A stretch of 64,000 nucleotides of DNA from Streptomyces sp. NBC_01353 (GTDB taxonomy: Bacteria > Actinomycetota > Actinomycetes > Streptomycetales > Streptomycetaceae), in NCBI RefSeq assembly GCF_036237275.1, contig NZ_CP108352.1, positions 1,426,001 to 1,490,000 of the forward strand. Direction: 5' to 3'. The position numbers and the translations under genes are program-made. Of this stretch, positions 9,000-16,882 are shown piece after piece. Position 1 is the first letter of the stretch. Every line of letters begins with the position of its first letter. The notes beneath the pieces were generated by a model that worked only from the letters and a program-made list of their open reading frames with translations, searched no databases and was not told where the DNA came from.

Positions 9000-10505
9000 A
9001 TGAGCACCGATGTACGTGGTCCGGCGGCGGAGCCACGCCCTGGGCCGACGGCGCCCGCGCCCCTGCTCCTCGCCCCTCCGGTCTCCCCGCGCACGCTGCT
9101 CTCGCGGGCCCTGTCGATCCCGCTGGTGCTGGGCTTCACGGTGTTCCTGCCGCTGCTGGTGGCGATCCAGCCGGGCGCGGGGGTGCACGACGCCGCGTAC
9201 TACCTCCAGATCGCGCTGACCATGTACGCCGGGGCCCGGCTCTCGGCGATGATCCTCACCCGCCGGCGCAAGCTGCTCCAGGGCTCGTTCTGGCTCTTCG
9301 TCTACATGGCGATGGGCGTGGCGCCGCTCGCGCAGGCCGTGCTCGGCCGGGTGCCGACGCCGGTGGTGGGGCCGCGCTCCGATCTGACGACGGCGGTGGC
9401 CCTGGTCCTGGTCGGCTGCGCCGCGTTCGACCTGGGGTCGCTGCTGGCCCGCGGCCGTCCGGGGGGCTCCGGTCGCGGTGCGGAGCGTCCGGCGCTGGTG
9501 CACCGGCGGAGGTTGTACCTGCTGGTGCTGCTCGCGTTCGTGTGCAGCGGGCTGTTCGTCGTCAAGCTCGGCGGGCCCGCGGTGTTCTTCTCCAGCCGTC
9601 AGGAGATCATCGCCGGGATCGAGGAGGCGGGCGTCTCGCAGGCCGACTCGCAGGCCGGGCAGGCGTTCCTGCGCGGCTTCGGCACGGTCCCCGCGCTCTT
9701 CGCGCTCCTCGTGTACTGCCGCTGGCTGGTCACCTCGCGACGGGCCCGGCGCCGCCCCATGGTGATCGCCGTCTTCCTGGCCCTGGTGCTGCTCAACTGT
9801 GTGGTGAACAACCCGATCTCGAATCCCCGGTACTGGTTCCTCACGGTGATGTTCTCGCTGCTGTTCACCGTCTTCCCGGTGAGCGCGGCGATGTACCGGT
9901 CGGCGCTGAGCCTCGGGGTGGTGATGGCGCTGATCGTCTTCCCGTTCTCGGACCGCTTCCGGTACGACGAGAAGAACTACCGCCCCGTGGAGACGACATC
10001 GGTCCTGGAGCCGCTGGCGCTCAAGGACTACGACCAGGTCGGCATGTTCGCCAACACGATCACGCTGGTGAACTCGGGCAGCCGGCACCGCTACGGCCGT
10101 CAGCTGGCCGGGTCCGTGCTCTTCGCGGTGCCCCGTTCGGTGTGGCCGGGCAAGCCGCGCGACACGGGCGTGATGGTCGGCCAGTGGATGGGGACGGTGA
10201 ACACCAATCTCTCGTCCCCCGTCTGGGCCGAGCTCTGGATCGACTTCGGGGCCGTCGGCATGGGCGCCGGGATGATGGGGATGGGGTACGCCGCCGCGCG
10301 CGTGGACGGGCGGTTCGCCCGGCGGGGCACCCGCAGGGCGCCTCCGGGCAGTCTGATCTCCCTGGTGGTGCCGCTCGTGGCGGGGTACTCCTTCATCCTG
10401 CTGCGCGGCCCGCTGCTCCAGGCTTCGGGCCGGGTGGCGATCGCGCTGATCTGCATCGCCCTGGTCACCACCTGGCGTCAGGACAAGGGCGCCGCGCTGC
10501 GCTGA
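9000..10505 (+). CDS. Wzy-like polysaccharide repeat-unit polymerase (multi-pass membrane protein)
   Basis: 501 residues, mostly hydrophobic, with about ten to twelve membrane segments and a long periplasm-side loop in the middle (around SDRFRYDEKNYRPVE to VPRSVWPGKPRD). This layout, length and context fit O-antigen/repeat-unit polymerases, which join lipid-linked repeats outside the membrane. The ATG at 9000 has GGGGGCGG just before it; a GTG at 8961 in frame has no good site and is not chosen. It converges on the flippase gene, overlapping by 28 bp. Family sequence identity is low, so the call rests on topology and neighbours. Confidence 0.75.
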   Translation: MSTDVRGPAAEPRPGPTAPAPLLLAPPVSPRTLLSRALSIPLVLGFTVFLPLLVAIQPGAGVHDAAYYLQIALTMYAGARLSAMILTRRRKLLQGSFWLFVYMAMGVAPLAQAVLGRVPTPVVGPRSDLTTAVALVLVGCAAFDLGSLLARGRPGGSGRGAERPALVHRRRLYLLVLLAFVCSGLFVVKLGGPAVFFSSRQEIIAGIEEAGVSQADSQAGQAFLRGFGTVPALFALLVYCRWLVTSRRARRRPMVIAVFLALVLLNCVVNNPISNPRYWFLTVMFSLLFTVFPVSAAMYRSALSLGVVMALIVFPFSDRFRYDEKNYRPVETTSVLEPLALKDYDQVGMFANTITLVNSGSRHRYGRQLAGSVLFAVPRSVWPGKPRDTGVMVGQWMGTVNTNLSSPVWAELWIDFGAVGMGAGMMGMGYAAARVDGRFARRGTRRAPPGSLISLVVPLVAGYSFILLRGPLLQASGRVAIALICIALVTTWRQDKGAALR

Positions 10506-11719
10506 CCGTCCTGCTGTTCCAGGACGGGCTCGGGGCGGGTGCGCGCCACCCGGGTCCAGGCGGCGAGGGCCTTCAGCGCGGAGCCGGCGGCCAGGCCCCA
10601 CGCCGCGCCGATCGCACCGCCGAGGACGTATCCGCCGAGCATCAGGGCGACCGAGAGCAGCGAGAAGACGACCTGGACGGAGAGCGTGGCGCGCGGACTG
10701 AGGACCCGCAGGGTCACCAGGGCGCAGGTGCCCGCCGCCATCACGGCGTACTGGCTGCCGGTGGCGGGCAGGAGCGCCGCCGCGGACTGCCAGGTGTCGC
10801 CCAGGAGCCCCCGTCCCATGCGCTCCGGGAGCGCGTACAGGGCGGCGGCCCAGCCGAGCGCGACGAGCGCGAGGACGGCGGCGAGTCCGACGGCGGCCCG
10901 TACGGTGGCGCGGCGGGAGTCCGCCCTGCCGAGCAGCGGCGGGCCGAAGGCGTTGACCGAGGTGAAGAGCGTGTTGAGCGGCCCGAAGAGGGTCGAGGCG
11001 CCGCGCAGCGCGCCGACGGCGAGGGGGCTCGCGAGGAGTCCGAGGCCGAGGACGGCAAGCTGGCTGGAGCCGTTGCCGACGGCGAACTCGACGACGAAAC
11101 GCCGGCCGAGGTGGTCCTTGCGCAGGAAGCGGCGCGGATCGCCGGGCCGGTTCCGCACGAAGGGCCGGAGCAGGGCGAGTCCGAGAAGGGCGGCGGGCAC
11201 CGCCGACAGGCCCCAGACGAGGACCAGGCGGGCCGGTGAGGAGCCGTGCGGCTGGAGCAGCAGTGCGGGTACGGCGCAGGCTAGCCGGAGGGTGTCGGCG
11301 GCGAGGGCACGGTGCGGCTGCCGCAGCGCGGAGAAGGCGTAGCGCAGCCCGTCCTGGACGAGGACGACCGGCAGGACGGCGCCCAGAGCGAGCAGCGCGC
11401 TGCCGGTGGCGCCGCCGACGACGGCACCGGCGGCGAGCAGCGGGAGCGCGGCGGCCGTGGCGGCTGCGGCCGTGAAGGTGACGGCGGACCGGGCGGCGGC
11501 GCCGACCTCGTGCTCCTCGCCCTTCTCCAGGACGACGCTCTGTCCGACGTACGCCGCGCCCAGGCCCAGGAGCACGGTGAAGACGATGTAGACCATCGAG
11601 AAGGCGGCGAAGCCGTCCGCGGTGGACGCCCGCGCCGCGATCACCAGGACGGCGATGTTGGTGAGGCTGGACGCCGCCTGGTCGAGGACCGAGGCGGCGA
11701 CGGTGACGGCTCGTCTCAA
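10478..11719 (-). CDS. Wzx/MATE-type polysaccharide flippase
   Basis: 413 residues with about twelve predicted membrane helices and an N-terminal half like 'LDQAASSLTNIAVLVIAARAST' typical of the MVF/MATE polysaccharide transporter family. It should move lipid-linked repeat units across the membrane. The start overlaps the stop of the Wzz-like gene by 4 bp. It is third in the unit GT4, Wzz, Wzx (14711 to 10478). Confidence 0.83.
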   Translation of the reverse strand: MRRAVTVAASVLDQAASSLTNIAVLVIAARASTADGFAAFSMVYIVFTVLLGLGAAYVGQSVVLEKGEEHEVGAAARSAVTFTAAAATAAALPLLAAGAVVGGATGSALLALGAVLPVVLVQDGLRYAFSALRQPHRALAADTLRLACAVPALLLQPHGSSPARLVLVWGLSAVPAALLGLALLRPFVRNRPGDPRRFLRKDHLGRRFVVEFAVGNGSSQLAVLGLGLLASPLAVGALRGASTLFGPLNTLFTSVNAFGPPLLGRADSRRATVRAAVGLAAVLALVALGWAAALYALPERMGRGLLGDTWQSAAALLPATGSQYAVMAAGTCALVTLRVLSPRATLSVQVVFSLLSVALMLGGYVLGGAIGAAWGLAAGSALKALAAWTRVARTRPEPVLEQQDGQRSAAPLS

Positions 11720-13446
11720 CGGTCGCCCGCGCGGATGTCACCGGTCCGGAGGTCCTCGGCGCGCAGCGAGCGCAGGGTGACGGTGTCGGAGCCGTCGCCC
11801 GGGATCACCTGCTCGGGCTCGGCGGTGAACTCCTCGCCGCCCGAGGGCGCGGGCGCCGGCTGTCGGCTCCGACCGCCTCCGCCTCGCCGGCCGCCCGTCT
11901 GCTTGGCGGCGCGGCGCTGCCCGCTCGGGGTGTGCACGACTGCGCCGAGGACCGTGCCGCCGGCGCCCGCGATGAGTTCGCGGATCCGCTGGAGGTCCGT
12001 ACGGTGGACGCCGCGCGGGTCGCAGACGATGAGGACGCCGTCGACACGGTCCACGAGGGCGAGCGCGTCCGCATAGTTGAGGACGGGCGGGGCGAGGACG
12101 ACGACGGTCGCGTTCGGCGAGTCGGCCTCGGCGATCAGCCGGGTGACCGTCGGGGCGGTGAGGGCCCGGGCCACGTTCCGTACCCGCTCGCCCGGCACCA
12201 GGCCGAACGAGCCGGACTCACCCGCGTCGACGGAGAGTTGGCGCCGTCCCGGCCAGTCGTTCTCATCGCTCTCCACCGCATGGCTCCACCGGGGCGCAGC
12301 CGCCGCGTGGGCGCGCAGGCGTCCGGCGAGCGTGGGGGTACGCAGGTCGGCCTCGATGAGGAGGACGTCCTTGCCGGTCTCCGCGAAGGAGGCGGCGAGG
12401 TGCGAGGCGACCGCCACGGCGGCGTCGTTGGAGCCGCGCGGGGCGACGACGAGGAGCCGTCGGCGGTCGGCGAAGCGCTGGTCGTAGGCGAGGCGGAAGG
12501 CGACGGAGCGGTACTCCTCGGCGACCCGGGCGTCCGTGTGGTCGTCGGCGAGCAGGACGTCGGTGGCCCCGCGCGGCAGGGTCCCGAGGACGGGGGCGCG
12601 GACGGCGCGGGCGACGTCGCCGGCGGAGCGGGGCGCGGGGTCGAAGACGAGCCGGACCCAGGCGGCGAGCAGGCCGAGCGCCACGCCGACGAGGGCTCCG
12701 AGGCCGAGGCTCATGGTGAGCCCGGGCCCGTCGGAGAAGCCGGGGGCGGTGGCGGTACGGATCACGGTGCCGGCCGACATGTCGAGGGACTTGAGCTGGC
12801 TGATCCGGGCGTCGAGCTCGTTGATCCGGTTGAGCAGGTTGGTCTTGACCGCGTACTCGTTGTCCCGGGCCGCCCCGTCGGACATCCGGTCGACTTCCTT
12901 GGTCTTCTGGTCGTGCTTCCTGGCGACCTCGTCGAGCTGCTTCTGCTGGCCCGCCAGCATGGTGGCCCGCAGGTCCGTCCACTGCTTCTTGCGCAGGTCG
13001 AGATAGGCCTGGGTGACCGCGTTGGCCCGGTCGGCGGCGGCCTGGGGCGAGTCGGCGGTGTAGGTGAACTGGAGGACCTGGCTCTGCGGCGGATTGGTGA
13101 CCTGGAGGTCCTTCTGGAGCTTCCCCAGGGTGCCGGTCCAGCCGAGCTTCCTGGCGGCCTGCTCGGCGACGCTGCTGCTGAGCGCGGTCTGCCGCTCGGA
13201 CCCCATGTTGAGTGTCTTGTCCTGCGAGACGCTGGGGTTGAACGGGTCGTTGACGGGGGCGCGCAGAACGACCTGGCTGGTGGCGACGTAGGTGTCGGCG
13301 TTGGAGAGGCCGAACCAGACACCGCCGAGGAGGCCGATCCCGATGCCCGCGCCGATGATCGCGCGGTAGCGCAGGAGTTGGCGGAACTGGTCGCGCAGCA
13401 GCTCCGGTTCGTCGTCCTCCACTGCGGTGACGTGCGTGTGTGTCAC
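11716..13446 (-). CDS. Wzz-type chain-length protein with degenerate BY-kinase-like domain
   Basis: 576 residues. N-terminal Wzz domain: a membrane helix at ~31-50, an extracytoplasmic region with VVLRAPVNDPF and a coiled coil (~150-230), and a second helix at ~255-280. The cytoplasmic half resembles a bacterial tyrosine kinase (VLLIEADLRTP keeps the A' motif), but where Walker A should be it reads VVAPRGSNDAAVAVASH, without GKS/GKT. The Walker B position reads TVVVLAPPVLN, without the Asp of DTPP. The tail has no Tyr cluster. It probably controls chain length and export without kinase activity. Stop and start overlap both neighbours by 4 bp. Confidence 0.85.
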   Translation of the reverse strand: MTHTHVTAVEDDEPELLRDQFRQLLRYRAIIGAGIGIGLLGGVWFGLSNADTYVATSQVVLRAPVNDPFNPSVSQDKTLNMGSERQTALSSSVAEQAARKLGWTGTLGKLQKDLQVTNPPQSQVLQFTYTADSPQAAADRANAVTQAYLDLRKKQWTDLRATMLAGQQKQLDEVARKHDQKTKEVDRMSDGAARDNEYAVKTNLLNRINELDARISQLKSLDMSAGTVIRTATAPGFSDGPGLTMSLGLGALVGVALGLLAAWVRLVFDPAPRSAGDVARAVRAPVLGTLPRGATDVLLADDHTDARVAEEYRSVAFRLAYDQRFADRRRLLVVAPRGSNDAAVAVASHLAASFAETGKDVLLIEADLRTPTLAGRLRAHAAAAPRWSHAVESDENDWPGRRQLSVDAGESGSFGLVPGERVRNVARALTAPTVTRLIAEADSPNATVVVLAPPVLNYADALALVDRVDGVLIVCDPRGVHRTDLQRIRELIAGAGGTVLGAVVHTPSGQRRAAKQTGGRRGGGGRSRQPAPAPSGGEEFTAEPEQVIPGDGSDTVTLRSLRAEDLRTGDIRAGDR

Positions 13447-14711
13447 GTGCTCGGACCCCCCAGAGCCTCGTCGATCAGTGCGTCGATCCGGGCCAGTCCG
13501 GCCGCCCGGGTCAGATGGGCCTCGACATGGCGGGGCCCCTGGGCGCCGAGCGCATCGGCGGCCGACGGATCGTCACCGAGTCTACGGATCTCGGCGAGGA
13601 GCGCGTCGGGGTCCTCGGGCGGTACGAGTACGCCGGCGCCGGAGCGCAGCACTTCGAGGGCGGTGCCACCCTCGGCGGCCACGGAGGCGACGACGGGGCG
13701 TCCGGCCGCGAAGTACGAGGTCAGCTTGGACGGGACGCTCATGTCGAGGACGGAGGCCCGCTGGGTGACGGCAAGGACGTCCGCCGCGGCGAGGGTGTCG
13801 GGGAACTCGTCGTCACCGACGGGTGCCATGAAGTCCAGGTTGGGTATGCCGGCGCCCAACTCCTCCAGGTGGGCACGCTGGTTCCCGTCGCCGAGGAGCA
13901 CGATCCGGATCTTCGGGTCACGCCTGGCCGCCTCGACGAGCACCTCGAGCCCCTGCTTGAGGCCCATGTTCCCGGAGTGCAGGACGACGGTCTCGCCCTC
14001 GGCCCAGCCGAGCCGCCGCCGGGTCTCGGCGCGGGGCGCCGAAGGGCTCGGCACGTGCGACCAGTTGGGGACGAGCCGGATGCGTCCGCGGTCGACGCCC
14101 ATGGCGGCGACCTTGTCCACGAAGGTCTCGTGGATGACGCCGACGAGCGTGGCCCTCCGCAGGGCGTACGTCTCGGCCCGGGCGGCGAGCGCCGCTGCCC
14201 GGTCGCCGCCGCGGATGCCGCTCTGCGCGGCGGCGGCGCCCATCAGGTCCTGCACGACGGGGACGTAGGGAACCCGCCAACGGCCCGCGAGGCGGGCGCC
14301 GATGATGCCGCCGGCGAGGCTGGGCATCTGGGCGAGGACCGCGTCGGGCCGGGCCATGGAGGGCGGTGCGAGGAGACCGTGTGCGAGGACGGTCGCCTCG
14401 AACGCGGCGCGCTTCAGGGCGGTTTGCCGGGGCGGGACGGTGTGGCGCCTGCGGTACACGATGACGCCGGCGCGCTGCTCGGTGCGGCGCCAGGCGCCCG
14501 CGTAGGCCGGGTCGAGGGACCAGGAGGGGTAGTGCGGCATCCCGGTGAGGACGTGGGTGTCGTGGCCGCGCGCCGCCCAGTGCTCTGCTATCTGAGTGGC
14601 GTAGGGGCCTATTCCGGCATGTTCCGGCGCGTAGTTGGTGGACACCATCAGCAGCCGCCGACGTATGACCGGCGTATCCCCGCCGTTGTTCCCTGCTGCC
14701 GCTTCCCCCAC
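13443..14711 (-). CDS. Glycosyltransferase family 4 (WcaI/WbuB-like)
   Basis: 422 residues. N-terminal STNYAPEHAGIGPYATQIAEHW is the typical opening of WcaI/WbuB-like family 4 transferases; the C-terminal half has VVLHSGNMGLKQGLEVLVEA and a donor site near VPSKLTSYFAAGRPVVA. The GTG at 14711 is chosen because GGGGGAGAGG lies 9 bases upstream; the frame stays open to a GTG at 14750 and also has an ATG at 14648. First gene of the GT4-Wzz-Wzx unit. Donor sugar unknown. Confidence 0.85.
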   Translation of the reverse strand: MGEAAAGNNGGDTPVIRRRLLMVSTNYAPEHAGIGPYATQIAEHWAARGHDTHVLTGMPHYPSWSLDPAYAGAWRRTEQRAGVIVYRRRHTVPPRQTALKRAAFEATVLAHGLLAPPSMARPDAVLAQMPSLAGGIIGARLAGRWRVPYVPVVQDLMGAAAAQSGIRGGDRAAALAARAETYALRRATLVGVIHETFVDKVAAMGVDRGRIRLVPNWSHVPSPSAPRAETRRRLGWAEGETVVLHSGNMGLKQGLEVLVEAARRDPKIRIVLLGDGNQRAHLEELGAGIPNLDFMAPVGDDEFPDTLAAADVLAVTQRASVLDMSVPSKLTSYFAAGRPVVASVAAEGGTALEVLRSGAGVLVPPEDPDALLAEIRRLGDDPSAADALGAQGPRHVEAHLTRAAGLARIDALIDEALGGPST

Positions 14712-14802
14712 GCGAACGTCCCTCTCCCCCGTACGTGAACCGGCCCTCACCCTAGTCGTTCACCCACTCTCAACGGAACGTGCACGCTATCGTCGGAACT
14801 CC

Positions 14803-14822
14803 TTCGCGCTGGGGAGCGCGAA
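14803..14822. promoter_or_regulatory. Inverted repeat upstream of the TagD-like gene
   Basis: TTCGCGCT, GGGG, AGCGCGAA: a perfect 8-bp stem 21 bases before the ATG at 14844, in the 132-bp gap between two divergent genes. It could be an operator or a 5' leader hairpin. Confidence 0.35.
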
Positions 14823-14843
14823 CGCACCTGGGGGGTTTCATAC

Positions 14844-15326
14844 ATGACCGCTGGACGGCCGTACCGGGTCGGCTACGCGCCTGGCGCCTACGACCTCTTT
14901 CACATAGGCCATCTCAACATCCTTCGGCACGCCCGTAGTCAGTGCGACTATCTGGTGGCCGGCGTGGTCTCGGACGAGATGGCCGAGCTCGCCAAGGGGC
15001 GGCGCCCGATGATCCCGCTGGTCGAGCGTCTCGAGATCGTGCGCCACGTGAAGTACGTCGACGCCGCCTTCGTGGAGACCGTGCCGGACAAGCTGGAGAC
15101 GTGGAAACAGGTCCGGTTCGACGTGCTGTTCAAGGGCGACGACTGGCGCGGCACGCCCAAGGGGGACCGACTGGAACGGGACTTCGCCGGGGTGGGGGTG
15201 GAGATCGTCTACTTCCCGTACACGATGCACACCTCAAGTACCCAGCTCCGCCGTGCGCTCGACCTCCTGACGCAGGAGGTCGAGCCGGGCACGGGACTGG
15301 GCGGGGTCAGCGAGGGGCTGCGCTGA
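14844..15326 (+). CDS. TagD-like cytidylyltransferase family protein
   Basis: 160 residues. N-terminal GYAPGAYDLFHIGHLNILRHA contains the HxGH nucleotidyltransferase signature (HIGH); later residues include LFKGDDWRGTPKG and the C-terminal HTSSTQLRR motif (ISTTxLR-like). The family joins CTP or ATP to a phosphate-containing alcohol, for example glycerol-3-phosphate to CDP-glycerol. The gene faces a CDP-alcohol phosphotransferase gene and overlaps it by 20 bp at the 3' ends, so the product may be a CDP-polyol used there or in teichoic-acid-like decoration. The substrate is not certain. Confidence 0.85.
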   Translation: MTAGRPYRVGYAPGAYDLFHIGHLNILRHARSQCDYLVAGVVSDEMAELAKGRRPMIPLVERLEIVRHVKYVDAAFVETVPDKLETWKQVRFDVLFKGDDWRGTPKGDRLERDFAGVGVEIVYFPYTMHTSSTQLRRALDLLTQEVEPGTGLGGVSEGLR

Positions 15327-16029
15327 GCTCGCGGAACCACTTGGCGAGGAAGGCGAGGAGGAACACCGCGCTCGCGATGCCGAGCGCGGTGTAGGTCCAG
15401 CGGAACGCGGAACCGCCGCCGAGCAGCAGGAAGACCAGGCAGAAGACGCCGTGGTCGACGGGGAGCAGCGCCACGGCCCGCAGCGTGGAGGGCTGGGGCG
15501 CGGGGGTGCCGGGGGCCGGCCGCGGCTTGAGCTTCTCGGTCAGGAGTCCGCCGAAAAAGGTGACGACCGCGGCGAGTTGGAATCCGAGCGGGACGAGGAA
15601 CCAGCCGTCGGTGGTCGTGCCGAAGTGCTCGGGGTGCCGGTAGAAGGCGATCAGCACGGCGAGGTGCAGGGCGGTGATCTTCGCGCAGTCCACCACGTGG
15701 TCGAGCCACTCCCCCGCCGGGCTGCCGCCGCCGCGCAAGCGGGCGAGCTGCCCGTCGGCGGAGTCGAAGGCGAAGCCGACGGCGAGACCGAGCCAGATCA
15801 GCAGGCCGAGCGTCCAGGACGGTGCGGAGAGGGCGACCCCTGCGACGGCCGCGAAGCTGAATCCCGCACTGATCAAGGTGACTTGATTGGGTGTCAGTCC
15901 GGCGGCGTACGAGCCGGCCGCGAGGTAGCGCCCCACGGGTCGGTTGACGAACCGTGAGTAGAGCGAGACCCCCTTCGCGGACTTCTGCGCGGATCTCAGT
16001 TCGGTCAGCGCGGTCCCGATCGTTCCCAC
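15307..16029 (-). CDS. CDP-alcohol phosphatidyltransferase family membrane enzyme
   Basis: 240 residues, about six membrane segments. The family signature D-x2-DG-x2-AR-x(n)-G-x3-D-x3-D is complete: DSADGQLARL followed by GEWLDHVVD. These enzymes swap CMP of a CDP-linked donor for an alcohol acceptor inside the membrane. The long insert between the two halves of the signature is short here. Neighbouring the TagD-like gene, it may use a CDP-polyol made there. The acceptor is unknown. Confidence 0.87.
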   Translation of the reverse strand: MGTIGTALTELRSAQKSAKGVSLYSRFVNRPVGRYLAAGSYAAGLTPNQVTLISAGFSFAAVAGVALSAPSWTLGLLIWLGLAVGFAFDSADGQLARLRGGGSPAGEWLDHVVDCAKITALHLAVLIAFYRHPEHFGTTTDGWFLVPLGFQLAAVVTFFGGLLTEKLKPRPAPGTPAPQPSTLRAVALLPVDHGVFCLVFLLLGGGSAFRWTYTALGIASAVFLLAFLAKWFRELSAAPR

Positions 16030-16066
16030 GAACCCCCCCGGGTCGTTGTTGCGTACGGTCGATACC

Positions 16067-16100
16067 CGTACATCTGTACGTGATGATGGCGCACATCATC
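16067..16100. promoter_or_regulatory. Two inverted repeats between the ABC ATPase and CDP-alcohol transferase genes
   Basis: CGTACATCTGTACG (16067-16080) is a 6-2-6 palindrome and GATGATG-GCGCA-CATCATC (16082-16100) a 7-5-7 palindrome, back to back. They lie 38-71 bases upstream of the CDP-alcohol transferase start (minus strand) and downstream of the ABC ATPase stop. They could be an operator pair or, for the second, a weak terminator. Confidence 0.4.
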
Positions 16101-16141
16101 GCAGGCCCCGGGAGGGGGTGAGGGTCAGGTGGCTCGAACCG

Positions 16142-16840
16142 TCACGCCTCCACGGCCTCCACGTGGCGGTTCTCCTTGAGGGTGATCCGGCCCTTGCGGA
16201 TGGTCGCCACGCGCGGGGCGCGGCGGGCGATGGCGCTGTCGTGGGTGACCATGACGAAGGTCAGTCCGTGCTCCTTCCACAGGCCTTCGAGCAGTTCCAC
16301 GATCTCGTCGCGCATCGACTCGTCGAGGTTGCCGGTCGGCTCGTCGGCGAGGAGCACCTTGGGCCGCTTCACCAGGGCCCGGGCGATCGCGACACGCTGC
16401 TGCTGGCCTCCCGAGAGCTCGGACGGAAGGTGGCCGAGACGTTCGCCGAGACCGACGGACTCCAGCGCCTCGGCCGCCATCCCGCGCCGCTGGGACGCCT
16501 TGAGGCCCATCGGGACGAGCGCGGTCTCCACGTTCTCCTGCGCGGTGAGCGTGGGGATGAGGTTGAAGGACTGGAAGACGAAGCCGATGTTCTGACTGCG
16601 TACGCGCGTCAGTCGGCTTTCCGGCAACTTCGCCAGGTCGACTCCGTCCAGCATCACGCTGCCCGCCGTGGGGCGGTCCAGGCCGCCCAGCATCTGGAGC
16701 AGCGTGGACTTGCCGCCGCCGGTGGGGCCCTGGATGACGAGCCGGTCGCCCTCGCTGATGGTGAGATCGATCCCGGCGAGCGCGTCGACCCGCTCCTGGC
16801 CTCTGCGGTACTGCTTGGTGACGCCTGTGAGTTCGTACAT
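16142..16840 (-). CDS. MacB/LolD-type ABC transporter ATP-binding protein
   Basis: 232 residues. Walker A GPTGGGKST, signature LSGGQQQRVAIARAL, Walker B VLLADEPTGNLDE and the family-typical H-loop MVTHDSAIARR. The DEPTGNLDE wording is characteristic of the MacB/LolD/FtsE branch that works with FtsX-like permeases, as in the gene just upstream. ATG has AGGAG at 8 bases. Role in export or mechanotransmission; substrate unknown. Confidence 0.9.
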   Translation of the reverse strand: MYELTGVTKQYRRGQERVDALAGIDLTISEGDRLVIQGPTGGGKSTLLQMLGGLDRPTAGSVMLDGVDLAKLPESRLTRVRSQNIGFVFQSFNLIPTLTAQENVETALVPMGLKASQRRGMAAEALESVGLGERLGHLPSELSGGQQQRVAIARALVKRPKVLLADEPTGNLDESMRDEIVELLEGLWKEHGLTFVMVTHDSAIARRAPRVATIRKGRITLKENRHVEAVEA

Positions 16841-16882
16841 GGTGCAACTCCTGCGATACGTGAAGGGGGTTCGGGCTTCCGG

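Noticed and set aside
8886-11741. 951-residue open frame on the minus strand
   Set aside because: Overlaps the Wzy gene (opposite) and the Wzx gene (other frame); protein is Arg/Pro/Gly low complexity.
11932-14268. 778-residue open frame on the plus strand
   Set aside because: Shadow of the Wzz and GT4 genes on the other strand; no motif.
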